This document shows positions 1-8,793 of a stretch of DNA of 22,179 nucleotides, in pieces (positions within the stretch are counted from its first letter, which is position 1; every line of letters starts with the position of its first letter). Made by a program: the position numbers and the translations under genes. The DNA comes from Corinectria fuckeliana (taxonomy: Eukaryota > Ascomycota > Sordariomycetes > Hypocreales > Nectriaceae): the NCBI GenBank assembly GCA_019137255.1, contig WPDH01000616.1, positions 1 to 22,179 of the forward strand, given 5' to 3'. The notes under the pieces are model-generated. The model had not been told where the DNA came from, made no database searches, and saw only the letters and a list, made by a program, of their open reading frames with translations.

Positions 1-49
1 GGGACAGGCGGGACAGGCGGGACAGGCGGGACAGGCGGGACAGGCGGGA
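1..49. repeat. 9-bp minisatellite (GGGACAGGC)n at window edge
   Basis: The first 49 bases are about five perfect copies of the 9-mer GGGACAGGC plus a partial copy. The array probably continues outside the window. No gene is visible in it. Confidence 0.95.
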
Positions 50-224
50 ATCGAGGGCCAGGCGGGTGGCTGCACGGTTGGCTGCGCGGCCTGGCAGTCT
101 GCACCCAGATTTTCGGCCATGGCTGTGTGGTCTTCCTGTTCGTGTCAGTATTGGTAGACGGAGAGCATGAGGACGCGGGGGCCGAACGAACAGCAGGCAG
201 CGACGCGAAGAGGCGGGAAGCTGA

Positions 225-352
225 AGCGAGCGGCGGCGAGAGTGCGGCGGCAAGAGTGCGGCGGCGAGAGGACTGAGAGGGGGCGGCGGCGGCGGCGGCA
301 AGAGTGCGGCGGCAAGAGTGCGGCGGCAAGAGCGCGGCGGCAAGAGAGCGGC
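225..352. repeat. Degenerate GCGGCAAGAG minisatellite
   Basis: This is a run of imperfect units built on GCGGCAAGAGTGCG with GCGGCGAGAG variants. It keeps several overlapping frames open, giving Arg/Ala-rich ORFs on one strand and Arg/Leu/Pro-rich ones on the other. These look like repeat artefacts rather than genes. Together with the edge array it fills most of the first 365 bases, where no gene is supported. Confidence 0.85.
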
Positions 353-365
353 CACCTACCCTCAT

Positions 366-1681
366 TCATACGCCGCCTCTTTGGGTTTCCTCTCCTCGGA
401 GCCCTTCCATTTCAGCCGCATTTGCCAGGACCCACAACCTTACCCGAGACCTCCCCTTGCATTCTTCCAGGTCTGGGCCCTCACCCGCCTCGTCGATTTG
501 TTGTTTCGACGTCTCTTGCTCGTTTTGCCCAGCTTGGGATTCCGTCTTCCTGGACCGCCTGGCAGGGCTTGAGCTTCGTGGTCCTCCGCCGCCGTACAAG
601 CCGTTTCTCTGGACGCGATCCATCTGTACGATGCTTGTAAACCAAGCCGGACATCCACTGGCGTCGTTGGCGCGCTGCGTGATGGCCAGCTTCCGCCTGT
701 CACCTCGAAGAATGAAATCCTTGAGGCAGGCAAAGACGGTAAGAGCAAACCGGGCGAATAAGAACTCCGTGGCCACCGACTCCAGGCTATGAGCCTTCCG
801 GTTATGCATGTCGAGCGCTGTATCCCCGACGTTCCTAACGATGGAGAAGAAATGCACCACCAGATGTCGTTGCCCTCGGCCATCTAGCTTAGGCACTAGC
901 GCAAAAGCGCGGTTGTCAAAGACCCGGTGTAGGTCGGGGCGGAGGCGACACATGTTCTCTTCGCTATCTGAGACAGATCTTGCCCCGGTTGAATAGTCGA
1001 ACATGGCATTGTCTGTATACCATTTGTCGTGGGCTTGAGGGATAACATGAACCGCGTCAACCGTGCGAGACCCGGACATGATGCAACTAGGCTGATGGTC
1101 GAGTTTAGTTGGTGCCAAAACTTGCCAGTCTCGAGGAAGAGACGCAGGGAAGCGCCACTGTTGGAAATTGGGCGTCACTGCGTATGATGTAGTGTCTTTT
1201 CCGTCGCCTGATTGTTTGCATCATCAGCACGATTCTGAAACACAAGGACGAGGGATCGAGTGTCGATGAATCGATCATGAGGGTGTGTACCTTGTGGAAC
1301 GTGGAGATAGTAATGGTTGCGCATCAAAATGCCCTCCCGAGAAATGCGGACTCTATGGTGGCCTGGGCGATCGTAGCTCAGATACGCGGTGTCGAATTGA
1401 TTGCCAGTGATAACCTGGCAGGCCAACAATACAGTCCCAAAGTGAACTCCATGCCTTGTCCCTAGGGGTGGCTTGTCGGCGGTATTGGAGTTCTCGTCGT
1501 CGTCAGTTTCGTCGTCGTCAGTTTCGTCGTCATCAGTTTGGTCCTGTGCATCCACCGCGTCGAGTCGTGGCAGCGAGAACATGTTGTCCTCGCCCCGAAT
1601 GTATCCCGGATGCCATATTGAGATCTGAGAGCGGAAGCGAGGCGGGATCTCAGGCGTGAACTGGCATTCCCCTAAGCGCAT
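366..1681 (-). CDS. HNH nuclease-domain protein (HNH_2 type, fungal, two exons)
   Basis: Likely a nucleic-acid-cleaving or binding protein of unknown target. I read exon 1 as 1681-1291 and exon 2 as 1207-366, giving 410 residues. The 83-nt intron (1290-1208) has donor GTACAC, branch CTGAT and acceptor ATCAG, and it joins two ORFs that are otherwise in different frames. Residues 1-130 resemble the N-terminal domain that precedes HNH in many fungal proteins (DUF7881 as I recall it), for example HFGTVLLACQVI and FDTAYLSYDR. The HNH part runs about 165-260: CIMSG at 172, catalytic-type His184 in AVHVIP, Asn215 in ENMCRLRPDLH and His224. An Asp/Glu-rich linker with three TDDDE units lies at 49-64. 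The tail after 330 is basic and Ser/Arg-rich. The start ATG at 1681 is the first in frame with the N-terminal domain. The biological role is unknown. Confidence 0.85.
1291..1681 (-). other. Exon 1 of the HNH-domain gene
   Basis: It ends in phase 1 after CACGTTCCACAAG, followed by GTACAC. Reading through the intron would stop at 1175. The splice restores a continuous match into the TPNFQQWRFP segment of exon 2. Confidence 0.75.
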
Positions 1682-1949
1682 GACGTGCGTCCAAGTCTTT
1701 GTTTTTTGGGGTGGTTGAATGAGAAAGCTGAAGCTTTTGGGGTTTTCTAGAAATAAATGTTTAGAGTCGTTTAGTCTTCCGTTGTCATGTTGGCTGGGGA
1801 TTTTGTTCGCCGAGGGATTGCCGGCACGTGACTCTGCTGCTGAGCTCCAACCTTGATGTACTCTTCTTAAGCTCGCTCCATTTAAGCAATGAGTACAGCT
1901 GGGGATTCATCAGCCGGAGAAAGCCCGGAGGATAAGGACGATGCCAGCA

Positions 1950-2335
1950 AGGGCACCAGCGAAGGCACGCAAAGTGGCAGGGACAAGGACGAGGCCAAGG
2001 CACAGAACAAAGGCGAGGGAATCCCGTTGCTCTCGAGTGTGCCGTGGCCGTGAAGTGCAACGTGTCTGCTGCTGCCCCGTCTGCTGTTTGCCATGCCGTG
2101 CAGTGCCCGCCCACGAAGTGTGTCGTGCCCGTGCAGTGGACCGTGTCTGACCCTCTGCTGTCTGCTGCTGCCCCCTCTGCTGTCCCCCTCCGCTGTCCCC
2201 CTCTGCAGTGCGCCGTGCCTGTTGCAGTGCGCCGTGCCTGTGCCGTGTCTGCTGCTGTCTGCTGCTGCTGTCTGCTGTCTGCTGCTGTGTGTCGTGCTGG
2301 TCGGATGCCCCACAATACCCCACCCACTTGGCCGT
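1950..2335 (-). repeat. Composite CTG/CAG-rich repeat, copy A (inverted orientation)
   Basis: On the minus strand a head at 2327-2287 (GTGGGTGGGG ... CATCCGACCAGCACGACACAC) leads into CAGCAGACAG units and then GCACTGCAACAGGCACGGC units, down to about 1950. The same head occurs on the plus strand at 8366-8396, again followed by GCACTGCAACGGGCACGG units. The long ORFs on both strands here are repeat artefacts. Confidence 0.75.
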
Positions 2336-2415
2336 GAGTGGTCCTTTCCCTGCCAGCGTTTTACCGTCTCTGGGTGCCTGGTGCCAGTCATGCTGCTGCC
2401 AAGCCTTCTCCTCTC

Positions 2416-4439
2416 AGAGACGTGGGATGAATCCTCGGTGAACGAAAAGGCAACGACGCCGTGTCCCAGCGATAGACAATTCCACCCGTCGTCTCCATGT
2501 TGGTGTGTACCATCTGCTCCAAGCTCGACTCGTACGCCGTGACGCTGTAGTCCTCTTGGAGACGTCAAATACGGTGTGGGTTGGAAGCAGAGCCTGGACG
2601 GCTGCAGCACCACCGTGTTGCTGTCAGCGTGTAGGCGACACTGTCCAACGGCGCGCATTCCCCCATTTCCATGACGAAATATGATGCCCCCTGCACAGTC
2701 CGGTGTCCTCGCCATGGAAGACTCGGACAGATTGAATATCGCTGAGAGGAGCCCACGAAAAATAGGCCTTCGCCTTGTCGGGCGTTAAGTCCTGGACCGA
2801 AAGCGGCCGGGGGGGGCGTCCATGCATTGCAGACCACAATAAGCACCAAATATGGGAACTGGTCGTAGATCCTTGGGCTCTCCATAGATCAACGTTATGC
2901 GAGCTCCATGCCCAAGCAGGCGATCCTTGTCGGAGCGGTGACCTAACTGCCCCAGAATAACGTCGCCAACGAGATGCGTTCGAAGCTAATCTCATCAGTC
3001 AAGCTGCTCTTCAAGTGTTGAGTTTGGAACCTACAAGGATGTTGAAGCCCAAGTCAGTCCTACGAGCCCCGAGAACAACGACTCGATCTTCTGGCGCGAT
3101 GGGCATGTAAATCCAGACTATCCCTCGTCGACGACGGGTTGAAAAGAGTTCATATGTATCCATGGCACATGAATCCTCCGACCGATGAACGTGGATGCCT
3201 AATAGTTGACCTGAAAGGAAGAAAAAGGTAATTCCACGAGTAGAGTTTAAGTCGACGGCATGCAGACGCTGCCAGGAGTTGTCTTGTACCGGAATAAGCC
3301 TGTAAGCCACAGGATCGGGAGGGCTTTGTGTGTTCTAAATGCGGAGTCCTGGCCAACTTTTTGGCATGCGTAAGCGCAGAAGGCCATTCTTGGAAAAGTC
3401 GGAAAATACCACGTTAGAAGACGAAGAAGACGAAGAAGACGCGCACCTTAAATTCTGCGTCAACATGAGACGTATCTCTTCTATGTTCGACAATGAACGC
3501 CAAACCTTCGGTTGTATTGCTGTTATACAAGGGCCGCTCGAGTAGGCGTTATACTTTGCAAATCCCATAAACATCCATGGTGAGTCGAACCAGAGGTGGC
3601 AGCGAGGAAGAAGGCCTCGATGCTCCCAGGAGAAGATTTCGTCTAGGGGAATCTTGGTGCTAGACGGAATCTCAGTGCTGGACGGAATCTCGGTGCCAGA
3701 CGGAATATTCGTGCCAGACGGAATCTCAGTGCTAGACGGAATCTCAGTGCTAGACGGAATATTGGTGAGTTGCAGCTGCGGCTTCTTCGATGCGATTGCT
3801 ATGACGGAGATTGATCGCCAGAGCAACTCATGACGGGAGAGATGCCGAATCATGTAGACAATTTCCGGCGACAGCTTACGCAACTGGGAGAGGCCGCATA
3901 TCTTGGCCACCGTGGTGAGAGCAACCTGGTCAATGGCTCCTTGGGTGAGGTGGATGAGCTGCGCTCTTGGCCATGGGCTCCTCCACGCGCCCACAGTCCA
4001 CAGTCGGTCCAAGACTTCATGCTCCTCTAGCTTGAAGGCTTGTTTGGAGCTTTGTCTGAAAATGTGGTAACAATCGTAGTGCACAGGAACGAACTCGGGG
4101 GCAGAGGCGCATCCGTTACAACCGGGACGGCGAACATAGCAGGCGTCCATCGACCCACGTCGGGGCCATGCCAGGCTGGGGAAAGGGGAAGGGACGAGTA
4201 TGTCCTGCACACGCAGTGGAATCTTCGTTGCCACACACTAAACTGGTTTCGTTAGCACCAGGTATGGCAGTGTGTAGGCATCGGAAAGGGGGGGGGGTTC
4301 TCTCACAGGCGATGACCCTCTCGTGCCTAAGGATCCTGTCTCCACAAGCGCCGCATTGCGGCTGGACCGGAAGGTGATGGACCGAGTTATCAGAGTCTTT
4401 GACTTGGCGCGGATCCGTCGTGCATCCAACGCCAGGCAT
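2416..4439 (-). pseudogene. Frame-disrupted multi-exon gene of an uncharacterised fungal family
   Basis: Collinear minus-strand segments match one fungal family that I recognise only by motifs. In order they are: a CxxC start (QCGACGDRILRHERVIA, near 4361-4308); DACYVRRPGCNGC and VHYDCYHIF (about 4155-4060); RLWTVGAW; LHAVDLNSTRGITFFFLSGQ and RRRRGIVWIYMPI (about 3270-3080); GARITLIYGEPK (about 2890); YFSWAPLSDI (about 2750); IIFRHGNGGMRAVGQCRLH (about 2685-2630); and FTEDSSH (about 2430). I place introns at 4306-4238 (GTGAGA, branch CTAAC, TTTAG) and 3034-2986 (GTAGGT, branch CTGAT, ATTAG). A third is either 3412-3335 or 3446-3300. Frame breaks that introns do not explain lie near 4150-4195, at 2809-2816 (G8 run) and at 2687-2691 (C5 run); the last two compensate. 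The natural C-terminus is lost and the ORF runs into repeat DNA to 1882. Homopolymer sequencing errors are an alternative to true decay. Confidence 0.6.
3655..3765 (-). repeat. 18-bp in-frame minisatellite encoding IPSSTE repeats
   Basis: Six or so copies of an 18-bp unit (plus strand GGAATCTCAGTGCTAGAC with variants) encode tandem IPSSTE or IPSGTE hexapeptides in the frame-disrupted family gene. The unit length is a multiple of three, so copy number can change without changing frame. Confidence 0.9.
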
Positions 4440-4641
4440 GTCGATGACGACAGGTTGAGATTTGTGGGAGTTGAGAAAGACGTCGTTTGTGAAGCAACAA
4501 GCTGCAGTCAAGTCAAGAGTCTTGCTAGGTGTGCAGCACACGTGATTAAGCGACATCGCTAGCCAATCAGCGCCACCCTTCACATTGCCGACCGCCCCGT
4601 GCTCCGCCCAGGAGACCGAGGAGCGCACTGCTTGCACTGCT

Positions 4642-4677
4642 TTGCCGAGCCCAGCGCTGGTAGGTAGCAACGGCACC
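4642..4677 (+). repeat. 36-bp dispersed repeat, copy 1
   Basis: This sequence differs at one position from 12376-12411; the shared core is GCGCTGGTAGGTAGCAACGG. Similarity resumes after an insertion of about 10 bp (CCTGGGATTAATGCCG here, CCTGGGTTTCCGCCG there). It does not resemble a tRNA. It lies in the gap between 4440 and 5395, which otherwise holds only minisatellite and unassigned sequence. Confidence 0.85.
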
Positions 4678-4787
4678 ACACGCACCGCCTGGGATTAATG
4701 CCGTCTCTAGAACCAAAAGATTTATTTGATCTCATCTTTTTCGACGCATCAGCAGACGGCCGTGGTGTGTCTACTACCCGTCTTCTC

Positions 4788-4915
4788 TGCACCCAAGCAC
4801 CAGTGGCACCCGAGCACGGTGGCACCCAAACACCAGTGGCACCCAAGCATAGTGCACCCAAGCATAGTAGCACCTAAGCACCAGTGGCACCTAAACACCA
4901 TTGACACCTAAAGCA
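4788..4915 (+). repeat. Minisatellite of CACCCAAGCACCAGTGG units
   Basis: Eight or so imperfect 11-17 bp units built on GCACCCAAGCACCAGTG. A short region at about 10560-10615 carries the same motif on the opposite strand (GTGCTTGGGTGCAGCTTGG), so this repeat is also dispersed. Confidence 0.85.
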
Positions 4916-5395
4916 CCCATACAGCCCGTGGATTGAGGCCCCTTTGCTAGTGACGAGCGCTTCTATGTGTAAGGGGTACCGTGACACCTTGGGTCTTGCA
5001 ATCTCCATCAATTTATCGCCACATTCTTTTCAAGCTCAGGAATCTCTGCGACGATGGAGAAATGCGACGAGTCTGCCAGACGCGAAGCCGCGGGGGAAAA
5101 GCGTCCATCCAGTCTTTCGAAGCTGTTGGACCCGCCCGACCGACATGTCTAGACTAGATGTTGGCTGCAAGAATTCGTCCTCGCTCAAGGACAGGCAGAC
5201 ACGTCCTATTTGCACAGGTGGGAAGCCACTCCCGGATGAAAAGAGTACACGTTTGTGAGCATATATTAATTGCTAACAACTACTAGGCGACCTTGCACAC
5301 TCTGCTTGAGAATATAAATCGTCGGGCCATGCTATTTTGTGCTGTGGTATATATTATCAATATGCCGTTGCTCGAGGTCGAAATCAACTCACATC

Positions 5396-5967
5396 TTACA
5401 GTAGTCCGATGGTAACATCTCCCTTGACTCTCGCATAGATTTCGACCTGATTCATCACATCAACCCAATTGTCACGTCGCCCTTGACTCGCGCGTAGATC
5501 TCTACCTCGACTTCAAGGTCCAGCTCGATTTTGATCTTCAGGCTGCTGTCCTTCTCGCCCACTTTCGCCGGTCGATCCTTGATCCGAGACTCGCGAACCG
5601 GAGCGATCCTTCTCCCGGGCGTCGACCTCCGGGGCGACGGCGACTCGTTGTCGGACGCCTCTTCTTCCCTGGCCGCCTTTTGCATGGCGAGGCTCTTTGG
5701 CTTGCGGCCGCCCGGGAGGTTGGAGGGGAATTTCGTCTGGGGCACGTCGTTTTCCGAATCCTCGGCGCTGTGCTCTTGCTGGTCTCTGCAGATGGCATTA
5801 GTCTCGCGAAGATGGGGGGTTTGTGCATTGGAGAAACGAGGAGAAGAGACGAAGAGTTGTGACGGAGACTTGTGACGGAGGGTTGTGACAGAGTTGTGAC
5901 AGGGTTGTGACAGGGTTGTGACAGAGTTGCGACGGAGGGTCGTGACGGAGACGTACACTTGGGACAT
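5396..5967 (-). CDS. Small fungal protein with conserved acidic/beta C-terminus; duplicated terminal exon
   Basis: The product is of unknown function. The hallmark is the C-terminal stretch SLKIKIELDLEVEVEIYARV plus KGDVTIGL, alternating hydrophobic and charged residues as in a widespread family of small fungal proteins. A basic, Ser/Pro-rich middle part (PSPRRSTPGRR) precedes it. The start is ATG at 5967, with A at -3. I infer a 171-nt intron at 5956-5786 (donor GTACGT, branch CTAAT, acceptor CTGCAG) that removes the repeat-encoded segment and gives about 113 residues. It has no stop and is divisible by three, so an unspliced form of 170 residues is also open. At the 3' end the coding segment 5505-5455 is followed by a second copy, 5446-5396. 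Either the first stop (5455) or a 59-nt splice (5505-5447) to the second copy gives the same C-terminus apart from a final Met or Leu. Confidence 0.7.
5447..5505 (-). other. Candidate 59-nt intron that is itself a coding duplicate
   Basis: The interval begins GTAGAG after GTCGAG and ends AATCAG before GTCGAA, so both splice borders are AG|GT in duplicated sequence. Removing it leaves the frame intact. Retaining it gives the same terminal peptide. No strong CTNAY branch point is visible (closest GTTGAT), so splicing is uncertain. Confidence 0.5.
5868..5945 (-). repeat. 11-bp minisatellite (TTGTGACAGGG)n inside the predicted intron
   Basis: About six units of GTTGTGACAG(A/G)G with a GTGACGGAG variant. 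If translated it gives repeated NSVTTL-type peptides. It lies inside the inferred 5956-5786 intron, which fits poor conservation of that segment. Confidence 0.85.
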
Positions 5968-6130
5968 GATGGATAGATGTTGATGAGGCTGGGAATTGAT
6001 GCGGGTATTCGTACTTTAACTAGGAGGATAGACGGAATGCTGTAGCATGTTATATATATCCAAGGGGAACTTGAGTAAATGCGGTATTAGGGACCGTGAC
6101 ACTTAGACCTGCCTTCATTACCTGTATCTA

Positions 6131-6222
6131 ACCACTCGTCACCAACAACTAACAACTCGTCACTAACCACTCGTCACCAACCACTCGTCACTAACCACTC
6201 GTCACTAACAACTCGTCATGCG
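6131..6222 (+). repeat. Minisatellite of ACTCGTCACTAACC units
   Basis: Six or seven 14-bp-like units alternate CCACTCGTCACCAA, CCACTCGTCACTAA and ACAACTCGTCAC. No coding potential is recognised. Confidence 0.9.
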
Positions 6223-6249
6223 CGTCGACCTACGTATAATGCCAAAGCT

Positions 6250-6610
6250 CGCCTCCCATAACCTGTATTTAAAACTAGCCATTTGCGGTGACCTATATAC
6301 TACCACGTATAACCTGTATCTGTAAACTAGTCTTGCGCAGTGACACAAACAATACCGGGCTTGTCTTCATAACCTGTATTTGTAGTTATGCGTGGGTGAT
6401 CTACGTACGCGGGGTGGGCTGCGTAGGCTTACTGGGCGCCCCTCTCCCCTCAAGTGCGAAGGCTTGGTGGAGGTACAGCCTGTAATTAGAAGCTACATGG
6501 TATCAAGCCTTCGTTTGCACACTCGAAAGGATAATGCCAAAACTCTTCCCATAACCTGTATTTGTTTCAAAACTAGCCATGCGCGGTGACCTACGCATGA
6601 CCCCCATAAC
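6250..6610 (+). repeat. Degenerate tandem repeat, CATAACCTGTATTTG ... CTAGCCATGCGCGGTGACCTA
   Basis: Four related units start near 6260, 6308, 6367 and 6548. Each has CATAACCTGTAT(T/C)TG, then AAACTAG(C/T)C, then GCG(C/T)(G/A)GTGACCTA. Point changes and spacing differences show an old array. Short ORFs crossing it are not credible. With the array at 6131-6222 it fills most of the gap between the genes at 5967 and 6823. Confidence 0.75.
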
Positions 6611-6822
6611 CAAGTATTTGGGAAATGGACGTGAGCCTACGTAGCCATGATGCTTTGCTGTAAGCGGATGACGGCTTCTTGGTGACGGGTTCCCCGCATA
6701 AAATAGATCAACGTACCAACTGCCACTCTCGACGCTGCCTGGTTGGGATGAATGAGTTGGGATGAATGAAGACTCGCACCGCGGAACAACATCAGATCCA
6801 AGCAACAAATCATCAAGGCATC

Positions 6823-7548
6823 ATGGTCCTGGGAATACTCACTGCCATTGCGGCTTGCCCTGCCATCGTTGGCACCTCGGAAGCGGTCCGCCAAGGCCAG
6901 AGGAAGAATGCCAAAGAACAACACCGGGGCGTCAAGTCGAATCTCGTCGTCTCTTGCGCCAGCACCTCGCTCGCGGGCAGCGAGGTGGATGGATGCGCTG
7001 TAGTGTTGCGCGACAACAAGGTAAGCAGGTGTTTTGCGAAAGCAACCCAGCAATGAAACGCAACGCAACAAACCTATTGCCCTCGATGGCTATGGCTAAT
7101 GCAGTCGACACCCAAGCTGTACATTGCGGCTGCGGCCAAGACCGAGGCTCGTACCAACCGCGCACAGCACCCCTTTGCGGGGTACTTCCTCCCGTTCCCC
7201 GACCAAGACTGGGGTCGCCAGGGAGAAGGGTTGGTCTCGACCATCTCCGACGAGCCTCCGCAGCTGAACTGGATCTACGTGGACCGGGAAACCTACGAGG
7301 TCAAGTGCGGCCTGCGGGTGGACGCGGAAGACCACGTCGTCGGGCCGTGGGACTGCACGCGCATCGACAAGCGAATCACCCTGGAGGGCTGGGAGGGGTT
7401 TATGGCGGTGCAGGATGATCAGGGGTGGTGGGCGCTGTATTTCGACCGCGACGACGATGGGCTGCAGGGCAAGACGTCGCACGAAAGGGTGCTGGAAGTG
7501 GAAATGACGAGGAAAGAGAGGAGAAAGCGGAGAGGCGACGAGGGTTGA
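6823..7548 (+). CDS. Uncharacterised fungal protein, two exons (209 aa)
   Basis: Exon 1 is 6823-7020 and exon 2 is 7117-7548. The 96-nt intron has donor GTAAGC, branch GCTAAT at about 7095-7100 and acceptor CCCAAG; it joins RDNK to LYIAAAAK in phase 0. The start ATG at 6823 (A at -3, G at +4) begins the conserved MVLGILTAIAACPAIVGTSE segment; the in-frame ATG at 6766 would add 19 unconserved residues. I recognise a family of unknown function common in Pezizomycotina: a short hydrophobic N-terminus, then RQGQRKNAKEQHRG, a central FAGYFLPFPD block, LNWIYVDRETYEVKCGLR, and WALYFDRDDDGL near the C-terminus. The N-terminal hydrophobic stretch could be a signal-like or membrane-associated helix. 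DRDDDG looks like a loop that could bind metal, which is only a suggestion. The tail is basic. Confidence 0.86.
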
Positions 7549-7685
7549 GGAGGCGTTGGGGCTGCACGCCGGTGTGACTTGTGCCGCGGCGGGGTTGGGG
7601 TGCATGTCGACTCGATAAATCCCAACAGAGACGGACAAGACGCCGTCTGTTGGGCAGAAATGCAGATGATTGACAGCAACGGCGT

Positions 7686-7742
7686 GTGGCAGTGCAACCG
7701 TGTCTGACCCTCTGCTGCCTGCTGTCTGACCCTCTGCTGCTA
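7686..7742 (+). repeat. CTGACCCTCTGCTG dispersed repeat, copy B
   Basis: Two tandem copies of CTGACCCTCTGCTG. The motif recurs at 2143-2160 and 19493-19528 and so marks a repeat family scattered through the intergenic DNA of this window. Confidence 0.8.
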
Positions 7743-7839
7743 AAGAATGACATTGGGAAGGAGTGATGGCTGGTTGGCAAAAGAGGCCATGTGTTCTCCG
7801 GCTAAAGGTTGTTGAATAGTTGCTCGCGTCAGGCGCAAT

Positions 7840-7945
7840 CCGCCGTTGCCGTGCCCGTTGCAGTGCCCATGAAGTGTGTGCGTCGGGTGTGCCGTGCCCG
7901 TTCCCGTTGCTGTGTGATGTGTGCTGTGTGCAGTGCCCGGGATGG
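7840..7945 (-). repeat. GGGCACTGCAACGGGCACGGCA repeat, inverted copy
   Basis: On the minus strand 7868-7847 reads as the full 22-bp core, the same core found on the plus strand at 8474-8495 and 20189-20210. GCACTGCACACAGC-type degenerate units flank it. Confidence 0.8.
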
Positions 7946-8365
7946 TCGCAGAAGTGGCTGAGTGAAGAACCTGAGCCAGCATCGTTGAACGCGGCCAAGC
8001 GGCACAATCTTGGTGTATTTTTATCAGAGTCTTGCTACTTAGGTGTACAGCATCAAATTGCTAGGTGAACAGCACGCGTGACCTTTCCCTACCTTTCCAC
8101 CTTGTGTTTCTCGGCCAATCTTCCCTCCTTTGCACCTGAGTTGCAGCAGAGAATGTAACAAAACGCATCGCGCACGCAATACAGCACCCAAATAGCCCGA
8201 AAACACATTCCCGTCAATTGAGCGAAATCCTGCAGCCAACGCGCTGTGACCACTGCAGCCAACGCGCTACGCGCACCGCCCCTACCTTGTTGCCTGCCCG
8301 TTTCTCTGCCCATAGTATTTATATGCGATTGGGATCCTGACTCAGGATCTGACTTCCGTAAAAGA

Positions 8366-8500
8366 GTGGGTGGGGCATTCGACCAGTACGACACACGCCT
8401 AAACCCCGTTGCTGTCGGGTTTGCTGTCGGGTGCGCCGTTGCTGTCGGCATGGACTGCATCGGGCACTGCAACGGGCACTGCAACGGGCACGGCACTCGA
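8366..8500 (+). repeat. Composite repeat, copy C (head plus GCACTGCAACGGGCACGG tail)
   Basis: A head at 8366-8396 (GTGGGTGGGGCATTCGACCA followed by GTACGACACAC) leads into GTTGCTGTCGGG units and then three GGGCACTGCAACGGGCACGG-like units ending at 8495. The order is the same as in the inverted copy at 1950-2335, so head and tail travel together. Overlapping ORFs here are rejected. Confidence 0.75.
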
Positions 8501-8651
8501 AACCAAGAATGCCTTCGTCTTGTCCGAGAACCAGGGACCTTGGCATGGCGCAAATTCTCTGCCAGCCCGCACTGTATCAGATCCCCGCTTCGTTGCTGTG
8601 GTGCGAGGAAACGGGGTGTTCTGCGCAGGACGAGGGACGGCAGTGGAAGTC

Positions 8652-8762
8652 ATGGACCAGACAGCAGAAGCAGACGCAGAAGCAGACGCAGAAGCAGACG
8701 CAGAAGCAGACGAAGAAGCAGACGCAGAAGCAGAAGCAGAAGCAGACGCAGACGCAGACGTC
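8652..8762 (+). repeat. Hexa/dodecanucleotide repeat (CAGAAG, CAGACG)n
   Basis: An array of CAGAAG and CAGACG hexamers. It can be read as Glu/Ala/Asp or Lys/Gln/Thr runs in different frames. It lies about 30 bases beyond the stop codon of the DUF7924-like gene. I see no gene using it. Confidence 0.9.
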
Positions 8763-8793
8763 GGTCCTCAGTCGGTTGGTCCCTCCTTCAACT

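Noticed and set aside
1..49. Possible telomere at the window start.
   Set aside because: The unit GGGACAGGC is not the fungal telomere repeat TTAGGG, and no CCCTAA tract is present.
4642..4677. Possible tRNA fragment in the GGTAGGTAGCAACGGCACC repeat.
   Set aside because: No cloverleaf, anticodon stem or T-loop can be drawn around either copy.
5054..5152. A 32-codon plus-strand ORF beginning MEKCDESARREAAGEKRP that looks protein-like.
   Set aside because: Too short, no recognised family, and no clear splice partners on either side; it may be an exon remnant but cannot be supported.
4944..5258. 104-aa plus-strand ORF before the small gene at 5396.
   Set aside because: No motif recognised, and it overlaps the other short frame noted here.
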